DNA of 64,000 nucleotides from Chaetorhynchus papuensis (taxonomy: Eukaryota; Chordata; Aves; Passeriformes; Rhipiduridae), in NCBI GenBank assembly GCA_013396525.1, contig VWYX01000733.1, positions 124,001 through 188,000 on the forward strand, read 5' to 3'. Position 1 is the stretch's first letter, and every line of letters begins with the position of its first letter. The notes beneath the pieces were generated by a model. It saw only the letters and a program-made list of their open reading frames with translations, was not told the origin of the DNA and searched no databases. The translations under genes were made by a program, and so were the position numbers. Of this stretch, positions 12,446-25,165 are shown one piece after another.

Positions 12446-15400
12446 AAAGGCAGATACTTCACAGAACCTAAAATAACACTGGACATATCAGCCTCCACAA
12501 CCTCTTTGTCCATCTACCTCACATGCAGGCACATAAGACTGGTTATCCCACTGTCAGGAAAGTGTCTAGGGCTACTTGAGATGCCCTTGGATGGCTGCTT
12601 GCCCTGCTGTTCCTGAGTGTCTCATGGGGTACCCAGTTTGGGCAGTTACATCTATCTCATCATGTTTACAACCTGCCCAAGCATTGTCTCAGCTGATTAA
12701 ACCTCCACCTATCTCCACAAACACTGTTGCTTCTTCTCTTCTTCCCAGTGAGACAGTGAAGGAGTTTTCCACAATCTTCTCACCAGTACTCAACGGCCAG
12801 CTCTGATCACAGTCATTACCAGCTTCTGCTCTCTGCCTGTGCTTCCTCATAATGCCTTCGTATTTTCTCTCTAGAGGTCACAGTTCTCCCTGTATTTTCC
12901 TGTTTATTTCTCATTTTCTCCCCACTCAAAATGAAATGACCAACACAGCCTCACCTTTTTGTGCTGTGTTGAACTAAAAATATTTAGGCTTCCATAGCTC
13001 TGCTACTGAGAGCTGATTGCAAGGTCTTAGTAGCAGAACTAAGAGTACAATTCATTCTCTGCCACATATCCTTAGAGGTTGTTAGGGATACCTCCTTCAG
13101 ACTTCTTCCTATCTTTACTTCACCTTTCAAGATTCAAGTACACTGATGAAGGGGTAAGGTCAAAACATTCTTTTAATGGTAAAGAAGAGAGGATGATGGC
13201 AAATATCCTGATAGCCATATTCATGAGGTTTATTTCTCACTGTTGATATTGTGGCTCTGGATAGCACAAAAGTAAATACTTCCTATTTACAGCAGGTATA
13301 AAGCATAAGAATAAATGTGTTTTTATAATGGTTAAAGTCTCAAGTATTTTATTTGATTTGCAGTTGTGTCAAATAGAGCACTTAATTGCTCCAGCCACTA
13401 CCTTCAGTCTCTGACCTACATTTATGACAGGAACTGCATATAAACCTACCAAAGTCAAAGACAGGAATGGTTTTAGACAGCTTTTCCTCATTTTTTATCT
13501 GATGAATAAGAGACTTTTTCTGAATTAGAAACAAGTGCCACCTAAGCCCAGATTTCCAGTAGGTGTAAATGTGACTCAAAAAAGGGGGCTGAAAGACTTC
13601 AGGTAAAAGCAACAGCCCCTCCCCACCCCCCAACCCACGCATGTATGTTAATTTAAGAAAAGCAAACATTTGTAAAAGAAACCTGTCCAGCTAGAAATGT
13701 TGAGAACATGTGTTTTCCTTGTTGCAGCACAGCCAAAAGAGACAAAGTTTGCTTTACACAGTATCACATTTTGCCAAATTAACAGTAACAGTACTATTAA
13801 TATTTAATATTTATATGACACTGTCATCAGGAGGCCAGTTGGGTCTGATCCCTGCTGTATGAGATGTGCAGACACCAAAAAATGATCTAGATTATTTTTG
13901 TTTATGTTGAGGAACTATCGTAATATGCTGCAATCCTGCAGAGCCTGCCAAGATGCAGGCCCCATCTCCAGAAGGCTTAGGTGCACTTTTAGGACAATTT
14001 GCTTTTATAACTGAAAGTTTCAAGTAAAGTTCTTCCTTTGTAGTTTTTTGACATATCATTAAAAGCTGAGTTTAAATGTTGAATCAAACAATTATGGGAT
14101 CTGGTTCTGATAACACCTGAGTAGTGGAAGAGTGCATTTCCCACGGCTGAGGTACAACTGCAGAGGGAAAAGTGGATGTATTTTTGTCTTGACATGGAAA
14201 ATTTGAGCATTGTGGAGTTTTATCTTTGTGTATGGGTATAAAAACAGATGTGTTCAAACATCCAGTGAAGTTGGTGAGATATCTTGGTTTAGCAAAACCA
14301 TGTGAATTTTCCTAAGGATTTGCTAGCCACATAAAATGAGGCTTTCTGGGTATTGTCCTAACCCTGTGACTGCCCCATGTCCCTCAGTTTAGGCATTGCA
14401 AGGAATGAGATGTTTGCCAGTCTATAAACTGGGACCTTCAGCACAACCACCAGATAAATAAAGATCACAGTTTTCCTTCTACTAATAGTACCAGTCTGCC
14501 CTTGGACATCTCTCAGGTCATTGTAATATGCTTAAATTTTAATATCTTATCTTTCAATACACATAGGTTTGATTTGAGTTTCACCCTGACATCTGTGGCC
14601 AGCTGGGATGGTTGAGCCCCCAGCTCCATGTACCTGTGTAGTCCTAGCAGATTATCTGAATTTCTTCTTCAGATTACTGAAGTGACTCCAGAGTGGGAGC
14701 TATTTTGGTAGAGCCATCACAGAGGCATCCAGGATGGCTCCCAGCTGCCATGGGAGCTGCACCCAGGCTGTAATGCCCTCTGTGGTCCTGCCTTTGGTGG
14801 CTTGGAAAAGTCTTTGCTTTTATCCGCCTCTGTGAGAAAGAGGCTAGAAGGTTTCTATGGAGCACGTGGTTTTCTGAGGCAACTGTAGAAATTATGGGTT
14901 TGAAGTCAGGAATAGGCAAGCTTTTAGCTTCAAGCTTTGTGCTTTTGACTCTCTGGATTGCCCCCACTCTCCGGGTTTGGTTTGCACAGTTTGTCTTTGA
15001 GTGCATGAGCCAGATCAGACAAATGTGCTGCAGGCAACCAAGCTCCAATGCACTCCAGCAACTGAGAGGAGTTCTGTCCTGAGGTCAAGATTAAAGCTGT
15101 CCTGGAGTAAAACCCCATGAGTCACATGGTGTAGCTGCTGTCCTTAGCACAAATGGCTTTGTGATGGTTTCAATTTGCAGCAGGATAATCTGGTGCTCCT
15201 GCTGCACCACATCACTTGTGGATGCAGATGGAACCTGAATCAGTTGTGTCTGTGAGGAAAAAAAACACACATGGGCTCACTGCCTCTGTGTGACAGCCTG
15301 TCTCCCAGAACATCAGTGATTCCCTGGGTATTCAGGAGCCTAGGGATTCTTCTTTGGTGAATAAACTGCAGTAGGAAGATGTGTTTGATATTTCCATCAT

Positions 15401-16779
15401 CTAGGATCCTTAGCAAACTCTCCTGTGACAAGTGCACTGAAGAAAAGTAGGTGGATGTATGTGGAAAGTGTTTCTTGAAGCTATATGCAATGACAGTTCA
15501 CTGCATTTATGTCATTCTTTGCTGAGTTATTTTACTTTCATTACTTCCAGAATGCTTGCTACAGAACAAATTCAGGCAAAATAAATAATATAAATAGTGT
15601 AATATCACACAAAGATTTTCCAAACATTTTTTTTCTCAGCCAGCTAAAGGGATATTCTCAGCTCTGTAGATGACAAAAGAAATTTTCTTCTGATCTAACC
15701 ATGCCTATCATTCAGAGCCCGGGAAGTTAAAGCTTTGAACATCCAAAGGCTCATCTGTTCCAGTTCTTACCTGACTTTATCCATGCCCCCATGTTGTAAT
15801 GTATAGGCATAAGGGCAAAATTCACAATCAAATTAAATGGCTGGCCTAAATTCTTCTCCCTCTACCCAGTTTTTTGGTAGGAAAGGAGGACTGCATTCCA
15901 TATAGCTTGTGAAGAAATACAATTCTGTGCCTCCAGAGCAGACTCACACATAAAACAGGAAGCCTTGCTCAACAAAGCATGCTGATTTTTTCCTGTGTTT
16001 TGGTTTTTGTTGGCTTGGGGTTTTTTTTAGACATAAATGTAGCAGTGGTTAGGACTTTTTTTATACACTTCACTTGAATTTTACTTCAGCTACCAATCCT
16101 ATGATTTAAATAATCATGGACAAATTCCAGACTAGCACAACTTAGAGTAAATTTCAATTTTCAGCTGTAAATCCGTAACATAGAAATCAGATCAATATTT
16201 TTCACAAGTGCCAATTCTAATAGATCTTTGTTTCATTATGGTGAGATGTATTTGGGTTCCTATGCACACTTTTCCTTCCCTTCAACCCATCCATTTACTT
16301 CACCAAATCAGAGACAAATCACAATTGTCCAAGTATAGGGAGATGTAGAGAGAAGACAAAACATTGTTTGTATAATCCTAGAAATGAACCTAAAGCTTTG
16401 AAGAACATAAATATCATCAAACATGCTCAGATTTGAGTAAGCTTTGTTTGTTAAGTGTTTTGCCCAAAACTGGCATTTCAGTGGGCTTAAAACTGTTCCA
16501 AAAGTCAGGATGAGCTTGTCATTCTTGAAGGTGAGAAGTAGAAAAGAAAAAGAGATGCATAAGGATAGATCACTTGATTAAAAAGCCACCTGTCTCCTGT
16601 CTTTCAATAGTTCATCTGGCAGGGACTCATTCAAAATGCAGAAAAGAAGGCTATAGTTTCCTCATCTGCCAGGTGAGATCTGTGCCCACCTTAATTTCCC
16701 AGGAACAGCCCCCAGGTGCCAGACTGTTTGGTATCCCCCAGTGCAGGATGGAGAGAGAGGAAATGTTTTTTCAATACCT
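12446..16779. other. No supported gene; unique DNA
   Basis: I find only short open frames and no clear repeat body. A short C-rich run is at 13618-13633. A candidate exon-like segment at 16611-16672 has a good pyrimidine tract and a GTGAGA donor, but it also contains a motif resembling a MIR SINE core, so I do not call it a gene. Confidence 0.55.
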
Positions 16780-16937
16780 CTGATAGAGTATGTTCTACTT
16801 TGTTTGCAATATTGAAATATTCATGAGAGTGATGTCCTGTCTCTCCACTGCAGGGCCTAAACACCATGATATAGGGTTGTTCCCTCTGGCCTAATGAATA
16901 TTTCAATATTCTATATAGAGTAGAACAACATCTACAG
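16780..16937. repeat. Imperfect inverted repeat, about 45-bp arms with a 69-bp spacer
   Basis: Left arm 16780-16824 and right arm 16894-16937 are reverse complements of each other over most of their length, including a perfect 17-bp block (AATATTGAAATATTCAT at 16808-16824, complement at 16894-16910) and a shared GTTCTACT block. The folded RNA would be a long imperfect hairpin. It could be an old MITE-like DNA transposon, a palindromic duplication, or a hairpin-forming transcript. I recognise no family and see no clear target duplication. Confidence 0.8.
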
Positions 16938-19900
16938 GGGAAAAAAAAGCAAAACACAAAGTATTTCCCAGCAGAATATTCCCCTGTGCAATAGAGTAAC
17001 CTGCTTCTCTGGGTTCTGCTCTCTGGGAGGGAAGTGGGAACTGAACCCCAACCTTCTAACTCCTGGCAGAACTCTGCAGCCACTGAATAAACAGGTGGTA
17101 GTGCCTGTTTAGGGCATTTTTAAAACACATGGTTTCCATTCTTTTTTTCTTTTTTTTTCTTTTCTTCACCTAGGAAAGAGACCAAAGTAGAAATCTACGG
17201 CTTTTTAATTTTCTTTTTATCATGAAAACCTGTAAATACTTCATATTAGTTCATTGGAGGTTGTCAGGTTTTGTCTACAAATTAAGAATTTGTTACTGCC
17301 TCTTGAGTTATAATTGATAGAAAAGTTTTGGGGGAAGGCAAGATAAATTTTCAGCTTTTTAATGTGAAGATCAAAAAGCACTGTTTGGAAAGGAGATGTT
17401 GGCAATTTTGAAATTCCAATGATATAAGATCAAATATAGTCACTTTACCAATTAATAGGGGTTGTTTCTTTGGGGTTTTTTTTTGTGGGTTATTTCCCCT
17501 TAACTGGTAGGTGCAGAAATTCCACATGAAAGTTGTTTGGTCCATGAGAATGGGGAGCAGACCTTTCAAGTAAGGAGTATTTCTGAACACATGCTTTTCA
17601 GACTATTGCTGCTGTTTTAGAAATGACTTGCTGGATTTACTTCAAACCTTAACAAAAAAATATCTCTCCTTGTTGCTCACCAAAGTACCTGAAATTTCAG
17701 ACTCTTGGGGGTTGTTCTGTCTCTATTTTTTTTTTTATCAAAGTGTGAGTAAGAGGTTCATTTAGAACAATGTCTAAAAGCTTTAAAATAAATAGCATCT
17801 CAGGTTTTTTACCTTTTTACCTTTCTGGTTAAGACGAGTTGCAATTCATGCCAAAAAATGCCCTGCCAGCACCGAGGCTCCAGTTTCACTGCTTTATTAG
17901 AGCTTTAGCTATATGATTAGCCTGAGGATAGATTCACAAATGACAGCTGCTCAGCTGGGGTGTTTCCTTAATCCATGCCTGCGCCTTTCAGAATCAAAGC
18001 AATACTGAGGCACGAGAAAATTATCTCTACCCTACAGAGCTCCATAGAGTGGAGTAGGGAAGTGAGCAAATGGGAATTTCTCTGCTGGAAATCTTGTAGA
18101 AGCTCAGATGAGACAACTGCATTTCACTGATGGAACTACCCTCTGTTGACACATTTAATCTAAATTAATTTTTTCATCTTTATGCAAAAAAGTATGACCC
18201 AAAATGTCTGGGGCCTTGGAAAAAGAAAGACACAAAAAATAGCTATAACCAAGCTGCTGTGTGAGCAGTACCATGGAAATGCTGAGAATGTTTTTTCGTG
18301 CTAATTATTGTACATAATAAAATATATTTGTCTTCCTGCCTAGGAATCCTGTGAATGTTCTGCATTTGTCCACTTCTACCTCTCTGAAACTTTTTTCATA
18401 TATGCCTAGTAATAGTTTTTCATAAGGACAAATATAATAAAATATGGAACTTGATTTTGTACTTATTCACTATGCTACAAATAGCAGTAGTTTCACTGAG
18501 CCCAATAGACCTAAACCTCGATTGATGAAATCACTCTGGAGCTATTGATTGCAGTAGAAACCTACTGGTTTATATGAGATGAAAAACTGGTAAAGTGAAA
18601 CTGAAGTGGTATGAAACTAAATGAGACAAAAATCAGTGCCATTTGTTTACTGTTTTCATACCTACTATGTTATTGTGATACTGTTATGTGAAATAACTCA
18701 ATGAGTATCTTATAGCCAACTAAGTAGAATCTGATGGGACAAAAAGCCTTTTCTAGATGTACTGAACCAAATTCCTTTAAGACCACTTTTCTATGTCTGA
18801 AAGCTTTTGGATATGTTTGAGATATATTTTGAGACAATAAGAATTATTGTGCTCATTGCAGAAAGATTTTCTGTCCCTTCACCAGCTGAGTTTTTGAAGT
18901 CAGGCCCATAAGGTAAGTAGAGCTTCATGAAGAGATGAAAAATGAAATTAAGGAGAAGTAAAACATGGCTCTTGGACTACTGGACTCGTGGATATTTACC
19001 CTTCCTGTACACAGCTGTGTTCATACATAATTGGAGCTCGAGAGAAAGTTAAGGGAGCAGATGCAAGATAAATGGTTCCTATAAGAGCAAAATGTCCAGT
19101 ACTTTTTTCAATTTTGAAGCATCTCTCTCCTCCAAAGAGGTTATTATTTTTATTTTCCCTTCATTACTCTAGAGGTCAGTTTCCTTCAAGAATTCAGAAT
19201 AAGATATGCCATTGCTAGTGACATAAATAGTGTTTTGTTTCTGCTAACTGTGCAGGACAGCACTTTAGGGACAGAGAATCAAGATTCTGTCCTTCCTTTT
19301 GCCTTATGGAGGGAATATCTGACTAGTTTTCCACCAAGACTTCACTCTGTATCGCTATAAAAGTGGTGGAATCAGAGTTGTATCTCAGATAATACTTTGA
19401 AGCTTTGCACAGCTCCAAGTCAGGCCACACCCTCTGTCAGCTTGGAGATGGGAAAGAGCTGGCACACATCTGAAAATCTGAGGTGTGCTGGTAGTGTCCA
19501 TGAATGGCAACTGCAGAAGTTCACAGACCTGAAGGAAGGCTGTGTGCCCCTCTGTCTGCCTCCTCTTCACACATTATTCTGATTGGTTTCATAAAGGATG
19601 TAGTTTCTGCCTATGAAACTCTCAGAATCACTTGTCTCCATGGTAGATACACAGGCTAACCTTTTCTTCCTCAAGAAGTATTACAATTTTACCATCTGAC
19701 ATATTGATAATTTTTTCTTGGCATTTTCTGCTGTTCCTCATTGATTGCAAGGTTTGGGTTTCTTTGGTTTGAGGCTGGTTGAAGGTTTTTTTGCTGTGTT
19801 CCTGTCTCAGAAGCAAATGCAATATTTGCCTGTTTGTCTACTGGTGCCCCAGTACTTCGGTTGTCACAGCTTGATGCTCAGTGCTATATATGTGCCTGAC

Positions 19901-20877
19901 TCTGTGGGTGATACTCCTTGTGCTAATTGCTTCTCCTCTGACTGAAAGGAGAGCTTTAGGTAAATGAGTGCTGCCTCAGAGATGCAAACACCAGGAGCTG
20001 AGGTCATTCTACTTTTAAAATTTCATTGTTCTGAATTTGTGCATTGAAATAGAGGAGTCTGAAGGTGATGCTCTGGGCTCTCTGATGACAGTGGAAATTT
20101 TCACATGGGCGTTCAAGATCCTTCTCTGAGAGTTCAGGATAGTCCTTGCTGGATTTCAAGTATTTCCCCACAGAGGCCTTGTTTAAATATAGATCTGTTT
20201 CTCTAAGTACCATTTGTTATAGCCAGGCATTAACAACAGGGAGGCAAAGAGCTGTCACACACCTTACAGCACACACCTCCCTCCTGCCCTGCAGCAGCCC
20301 CCCAGGGGCCTGCATGGGCATATGGTGAGAGATTGCCTTCTTCAGTGAAGCTGATTCACCTAAGCCTTAAGTGAAATAACACCACACAGAGCAGGCTTGT
20401 TTAAGCTGCATATTTGTTTTTTACTTTGCAGCTTGCAATTATAGTGGAGCATATGGCAATGCAGATGAGCAGTCGAGGTCCAGACCCCTGGGATGAGTGT
20501 AGCCGCAGTCCTACCTCAGTGAGACCAAATGACTCATGGCAGAGATGACTCTGGTCCCAGGAGACATCTGCTGCCTTGCTGGGTAGAGCTGTGGTGACTG
20601 CACAGAGCTGGCTGATCAGAGAAGCAGAGCCCAGCTCAGACATGTAGCCAGAATTATGCTTGAAAATGCAGGGAGTAGCACCACCAGGTCTACTTTTGAG
20701 TAGTGCCTAGAAGTAGTTTATCCCAGGCAATATATTAGTAGTTTTCTGCAGTATCCTGGGGTGATGAATGAAGGAAAACAAGACTGTTGCAAGAATGGCC
20801 ACATTTCCTTGCACTTTTATTAAGAGATCTTTCCCTATTACTCAATGTGTTGCCATCCCATTTGGTCCAGGAGTAAC
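16938..20877. other. No supported gene; unique AT-rich DNA
   Basis: T-rich runs occur near 17141-17165 and 17725-17740. A strong donor-like AAG/GTAAGT lies at 18910-18918 with an acceptor-like TTGCAG ending at 18861. The 51-nt segment between them has stop codons in all three frames, so it could only be a non-coding exon. Confidence 0.55.
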
Positions 20878-20945
20878 ATGGCAACAATAATAACAATAGC
20901 AATATCAACAACAATAACAACAACAACAATAATAATCAATAATAC
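20878..20945. repeat. Degenerate AAC/AAT trinucleotide microsatellite
   Basis: Interrupted CAA, TAA and AAT units run for about 65 bp. This explains the leucine/isoleucine-rich and isoleucine/threonine-rich peptides in the overlapping frames, which are therefore not genes. Confidence 0.9.
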
Positions 20946-21639
20946 CTCAGATCTATGCTCTCTTTGGGAAATTTGCACAGAAAATTTGCATTTCAAAAGG
21001 ATACTTGCCCTAATACCTACCTTCCAAATATCTGCCTTTGGAAAGGTGCATACCATAAAACTCCCACCAGATGAAAAAACTTGACATGGTTTGTCTGCCT
21101 GTTTTTGCTGCCTGAAAGCACTGTCTGTTAGCTCATTTTCTAAGGACAGCTCCCAAGACTGCCATGGTTTTGACCACCAGTGCTGTTTCTTTGTCTTCTG
21201 TTCACTGTTGCTACAAACACCACTGTCCTACCAATATTTACTTCCCCTGCAGCCTGTGGACCATGTCTTGCCCCCAGTGTGTGTCAGAGAGCACCAGCTG
21301 TGGTATATCTGTTGTCCAGGGCAAATCTACTCTCCTGGTCTGAGGGTCTGATTTTCCCCACCACACTTTGGGGAGGAAGGAAGGACCCTCAAGCGTTTCC
21401 TCTGCACTCTGTATGGTCTTACCACTGCTTTACTTGGTGCAAGTGGGTGGTGAGATGAACGACAGTGTGACTGAGTGCTGCTACTTTGTGAAGGGCCATC
21501 GCAATGTGGAATTTATCCTGTGTTTATCCAAATGACAGCAACTGCTCCATGTTACTAAAGGAACAGAGAGAGGCATTTTCAAAGGAGAAGGATGGTATGA
21601 CTACAGAGCCAATGGAATAATGGGATTTGTATGGGGGAA

Positions 21640-22110
21640 ATGTCTAATCCGTTTCACAATAAACAGGTTTATGAATGACAGATGTGGATAAATAATGAAT
21701 GCTTCCAATTCATGATCAAGGACTGAGAGAGCAGAAGATAATGCAGTTGCAGCTCTGACTGAATTTTAAACACCACTTGAAATCTCAGAGTTCAGTGTGA
21801 AGAAGACCTATTCGATCATTCACTTCTGTTTATGCTCTTTACTTCATTAGTTTTAAGTACTTATAATTCTGCAGACACAACTGAAAGCAGAGGTGGGCTG
21901 AGAACAAAGAAATGTAAACAACTAATAGGATTTTGTGCTTTATCCAAACTGTTCTTTAAAGCTGTTTCGCTACGAACACTCGAGCACAAACAGAGAGTGT
22001 TAATTGAGTGGAATTGGGTGTGAATGCACGCATCAGTCTTGTCAGCAGCAAGAAGGCCAAAGAGACAACAGTGAGGAATACAATATCCAGAGAAAAAATT
22101 AGTTTGAGAG
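21640..22110. promoter_or_regulatory. Candidate conserved non-coding element
   Basis: This repeat-free block has the texture of deeply conserved vertebrate enhancers: dense homeodomain-like TAAT/ATTA cores, a TTAATTGAGTGG motif near 21998-22009, and balanced composition without homopolymer drift. CpGs such as CGCTACGAACACTCGAG (21967-21983) survive here although CpG is rare elsewhere. No conservation data were available, so this is a judgement by eye. Confidence 0.35.
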
Positions 22111-22229
22111 GCACCCAGGGCTGGATGAGTACTTCAAAGCATGTAACGTGCTTGAGATTTGAGCACATCTGGTAAAGTCTTAAAACAGAAATTAGAAAAG
22201 GGACTAAATTTTTCTTATTAGGTCATCTA

Positions 22230-22720
22230 CTCAATCTCCTTGTCAGTGTAGCATCCTTTTCTGAGATATTCCCTTCAGGGTTAACTTTCCAGCGTTTTAT
22301 TAATTCTAATTTGGGCATTTTATCTGCACTGACACAGTGAATAATTAACTCAAGGAACTCCTTGCTGAAGGTTAGCCTTGGAGCAAAGCGCTCAGCAGTG
22401 TTTTAAAAAGGCGTGGATGCATTTGTTAATAGCATCTGCACCTGCGCTGCTGGCAAATGGAACAGGGACTATCAATCTGGCACTACCTAGTCTCAAGACA
22501 ATTATCCTAATGGTATGCTCTAGCTGGATTATAAGACATTTGTATCAGCGACTAGAGCATCTCTCAGTTCACTTAGAGGCAGGAAATCAGGTTTGTAACT
22601 GAGCTAATGTATGAGGGTATCCATCAGCAGAGTAGCTGAACTGTCTGTGTCAGTGCAGCAATAAATATGAATGCAATCAAGTTAAAGGTTGCACAGTGTG
22701 ATTAAACCTGCTGCACGCTC
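22230..22720. promoter_or_regulatory. Candidate conserved non-coding element
   Basis: The block is repeat-free and contains TTTTATTAATTCTAATTTG, GAATAATTAACTC, CAAAGCGCTCAGC and AATAAATATGAATGCAATC, a mix of homeodomain, POU-like and E-box-like cores. It lies about 120 bp past the previous candidate block and may belong to the same regulatory domain. An overlapping 74-residue frame is probably incidental. Confidence 0.35.
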
Positions 22721-23640
22721 AGCACAAAGGATGTCCTCAGAGAAGTGTTTCTGTAGCTGGGTCACAGCTGCCATACACTGAGGCAGGGAATCACAGGGAG
22801 GGATTCTGGCGGGGGTGAGCACCCCCTGACCATGTGCCTCGCTGTGACTGGGGCAAGGTGAAGGGCCGTATTCATACCAATAGCTTAAATGGTGTCAGGA
22901 AACAGTTCTAGGAACTGGAACCTGATCATTCATGCTGTAAAAATACCAACCCCCGTCACTGTTACGGCTTGGCTCAAGTGGTCTGTCTCTTAAACCTCCC
23001 CTGGGCATGATCTGGGGAGCAGCAGGGGACAAGGGTCCTTCCTCACAGGTGGTTTGAACGTGGCCACCCTGCTCTGCAGAGCAGACCCAGGTTGTTCTCC
23101 AAAAGCTGAGAGAAATTACTCTGAGTGCATGTGATGTGCAGTTACAGGTGTGGTTTAGGGTGCCCCATCCCCAGACCTGGAACTAGGGACCTCTGAACTT
23201 GAGTCCAGCCCTTGCACTGCTCACAGCAGGCTTGGAGCATCCAGGAGCAGAGCTTGGAGAACCCAGGAGCAGACCGTGCTAGCAGCAAAGCTTTTGAGAG
23301 TTCATAGGAGGATTTTTGCATGTGCTTGTTGTCAGGACGATGTCGCCATCCTTGCACACAAGGTCCCATGTGGCCAGGTCCTGCCTCTTGTCTTTTTACA
23401 GAGTTTTTCACACTTGATTGCCTGCCACAACAATCCTCATCACCCTTTCGAGTCTCTGGGCTTGTACCCATGCAGATCCCTGTACCAAAGAAAAATAAAG
23501 CTGTTCTTCCTTTGTTCTTTGCCATGGCCATGCCTGGAATATGCAGTTTGCAGTTTCTAAAAAGGCCAATGCAGCACAGTTCCTTGCATAGAATAGGGTG
23601 ACTTGATAGTCAACCACATAAAAATAATTAATTATAAAAT

Positions 23641-23718
23641 GTATGGTGTGTATATTTATCTATGTATATGAATATATATGTATGGACCTGCACTTCTCCC
23701 TCTTTCTCTCTCTCTCTG
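23641..23718. repeat. TA-rich and (TC)n simple repeats
   Basis: TATG/TATA-rich sequence from 23641 is followed by a short (TC)n run at about 23701-23718. Confidence 0.85.
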
Positions 23719-24035
23719 TAGATAGGGGATAAATGTAAGTCAAAAGAGCAAAACTAACAAAATATTTGCGGTACTTCCATGGTCTTCGTCTCTCATAATA
23801 ACTGAAGTCCTGAAAAATTTTTTGTCATTATCCTAACAATACTTTTGTGGCAAAGGGAGAGGCAAAAATCAGGAAGAAATAGGAATTGGTGAAGGAATGA
23901 AAGTAGATCCAGTTTATTCACCAGAGCACTGAAAGTGGTGTGTGCTTGACCCCACATACTCCTGGGTGTTGCAACCAAATAAGCAGTTATAATAAAAAAA
24001 AGAGCCATGCATCCAGAAGATAATATTTTATAGCT

Positions 24036-24087
24036 CATTTGAGGGGATTATATTTGAGATTTCTATTTAATAAAACCCCCTCAAATG
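24036..24087. repeat. Perfect 11-bp inverted repeat with 30-bp loop
   Basis: CATTTGAGGGG (24036-24046) is exactly complementary to CCCCTCAAATG (24077-24087). The intervening DNA is AT-rich. It could extrude as a small hairpin; no function is evident. Confidence 0.85.
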
Positions 24088-25139
24088 TCATGCACACTGA
24101 TGTGTAGGACTAGGAGAAATAGTTACCACTGAAGTGATTTAGGGTGAGTAACCCAGACCACCTACAATTATTGGACTCAAAAATGTACAAGTTCAGTTTT
24201 CAAAATGCTTCTCTAAGTGTAGCCTGCATGCCATATGTCTGCAAATGTTGCCTTCTACAGTACATACAAGGAAATCCAACAGCCTTGGAAGGCTCATATT
24301 TCATTTGATGCTGCTGCTGTGTTTATAAGAAACAGAAGAAAAATAATGATCTGATGGCAGAGTATGATTTATAGCTTTGTGCGTAGGAGTGGGATAAAGA
24401 CCCTGCCTCCCGGCAGACAGTCCCTGGTCCTGCATCTTTCCAGTCGATTTCAACTCAGCTACAAACATCTAAAAGGAGTGGAGTTAGGGCTGACTGAGTT
24501 TTCCATTTAGGAAAGGCTGGGAAGTGGCCAGATAACCTAAAAATGATTTTTGTCTGAATAATCTAAGAGCAGACAGAAGCATTTCCGTCAGCCTTCTGCA
24601 CAGCATTTCACTTTTAACTACATTTTGGGTGTGGTTTAGGATGCAACTTTTGACTTTCTTCAGAGCTGACAGAGCTGCAAAGTCAAACCAGCACTCTGGA
24701 TTGGATATTTTACATGTGAAACTGGCACCAAACCTCAAAAAAAATTAAACATGGAGAATCTGAGTTGGAAGCAGTCACAATACAAGTCTCTAGAACTCAC
24801 TGAGGTATCCAGTCTGGAACCTTTGTCCAGGACTGAGACCAGCTTACACCAGCTGTGATATGAACATGAAACTGCATAGAAGATAGTCTAAGCATCTTCA
24901 CTATAAATAAAACAGTCAGAAGGGCATTATTTTCAGTTTTCCAATGGAAAAAATGTGAGACACATAATTTCATATCAAATCCCCTGTCCTGTTCACAGCA
25001 GGATGATGCCAGTTAAATGGTTTCAGGCAGGACAAGTCACTAACAAGCCCAATTTTTGACTTTGCATAAGATGTAAGATCTAGTATCTTTGAAGTTCAGA
25101 GTTTTTAAATAGCTGAGACATTCAGAACCCAACTGCCTT

Positions 25140-25165
25140 CAAATGACTTCAGTGGGAGTTGCTTA
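25140..25165. repeat. Possible relic of an ancient amniote interspersed repeat
   Basis: AATGACTTCAGTGGGAGTTG resembles a phrase I recall from old, widely dispersed repeats in bird, turtle and crocodile genomes (TGACTTCAATGGGAG type). The family name is not recalled. A similar phrase occurs at 62301-62356. Confidence 0.35.

Noticed and set aside
16611..16672. Exon-like segment with a good pyrimidine tract, AG acceptor and GTGAGA donor
   Set aside because: Only 20 codons, unrecognisable peptide, and AGTTTCCTCATCTG at 16655-16668 resembles the core of a MIR SINE.
18862..18912. 51-nt segment between TTGCAG and AAG/GTAAGT
   Set aside because: Stops in all three frames; could only be a non-coding exon, and there is no other support.
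20735..21084. Leucine/isoleucine-rich frames resembling membrane peptides
   Set aside because: Generated by the AAC/AAT microsatellite at 20878-20945.
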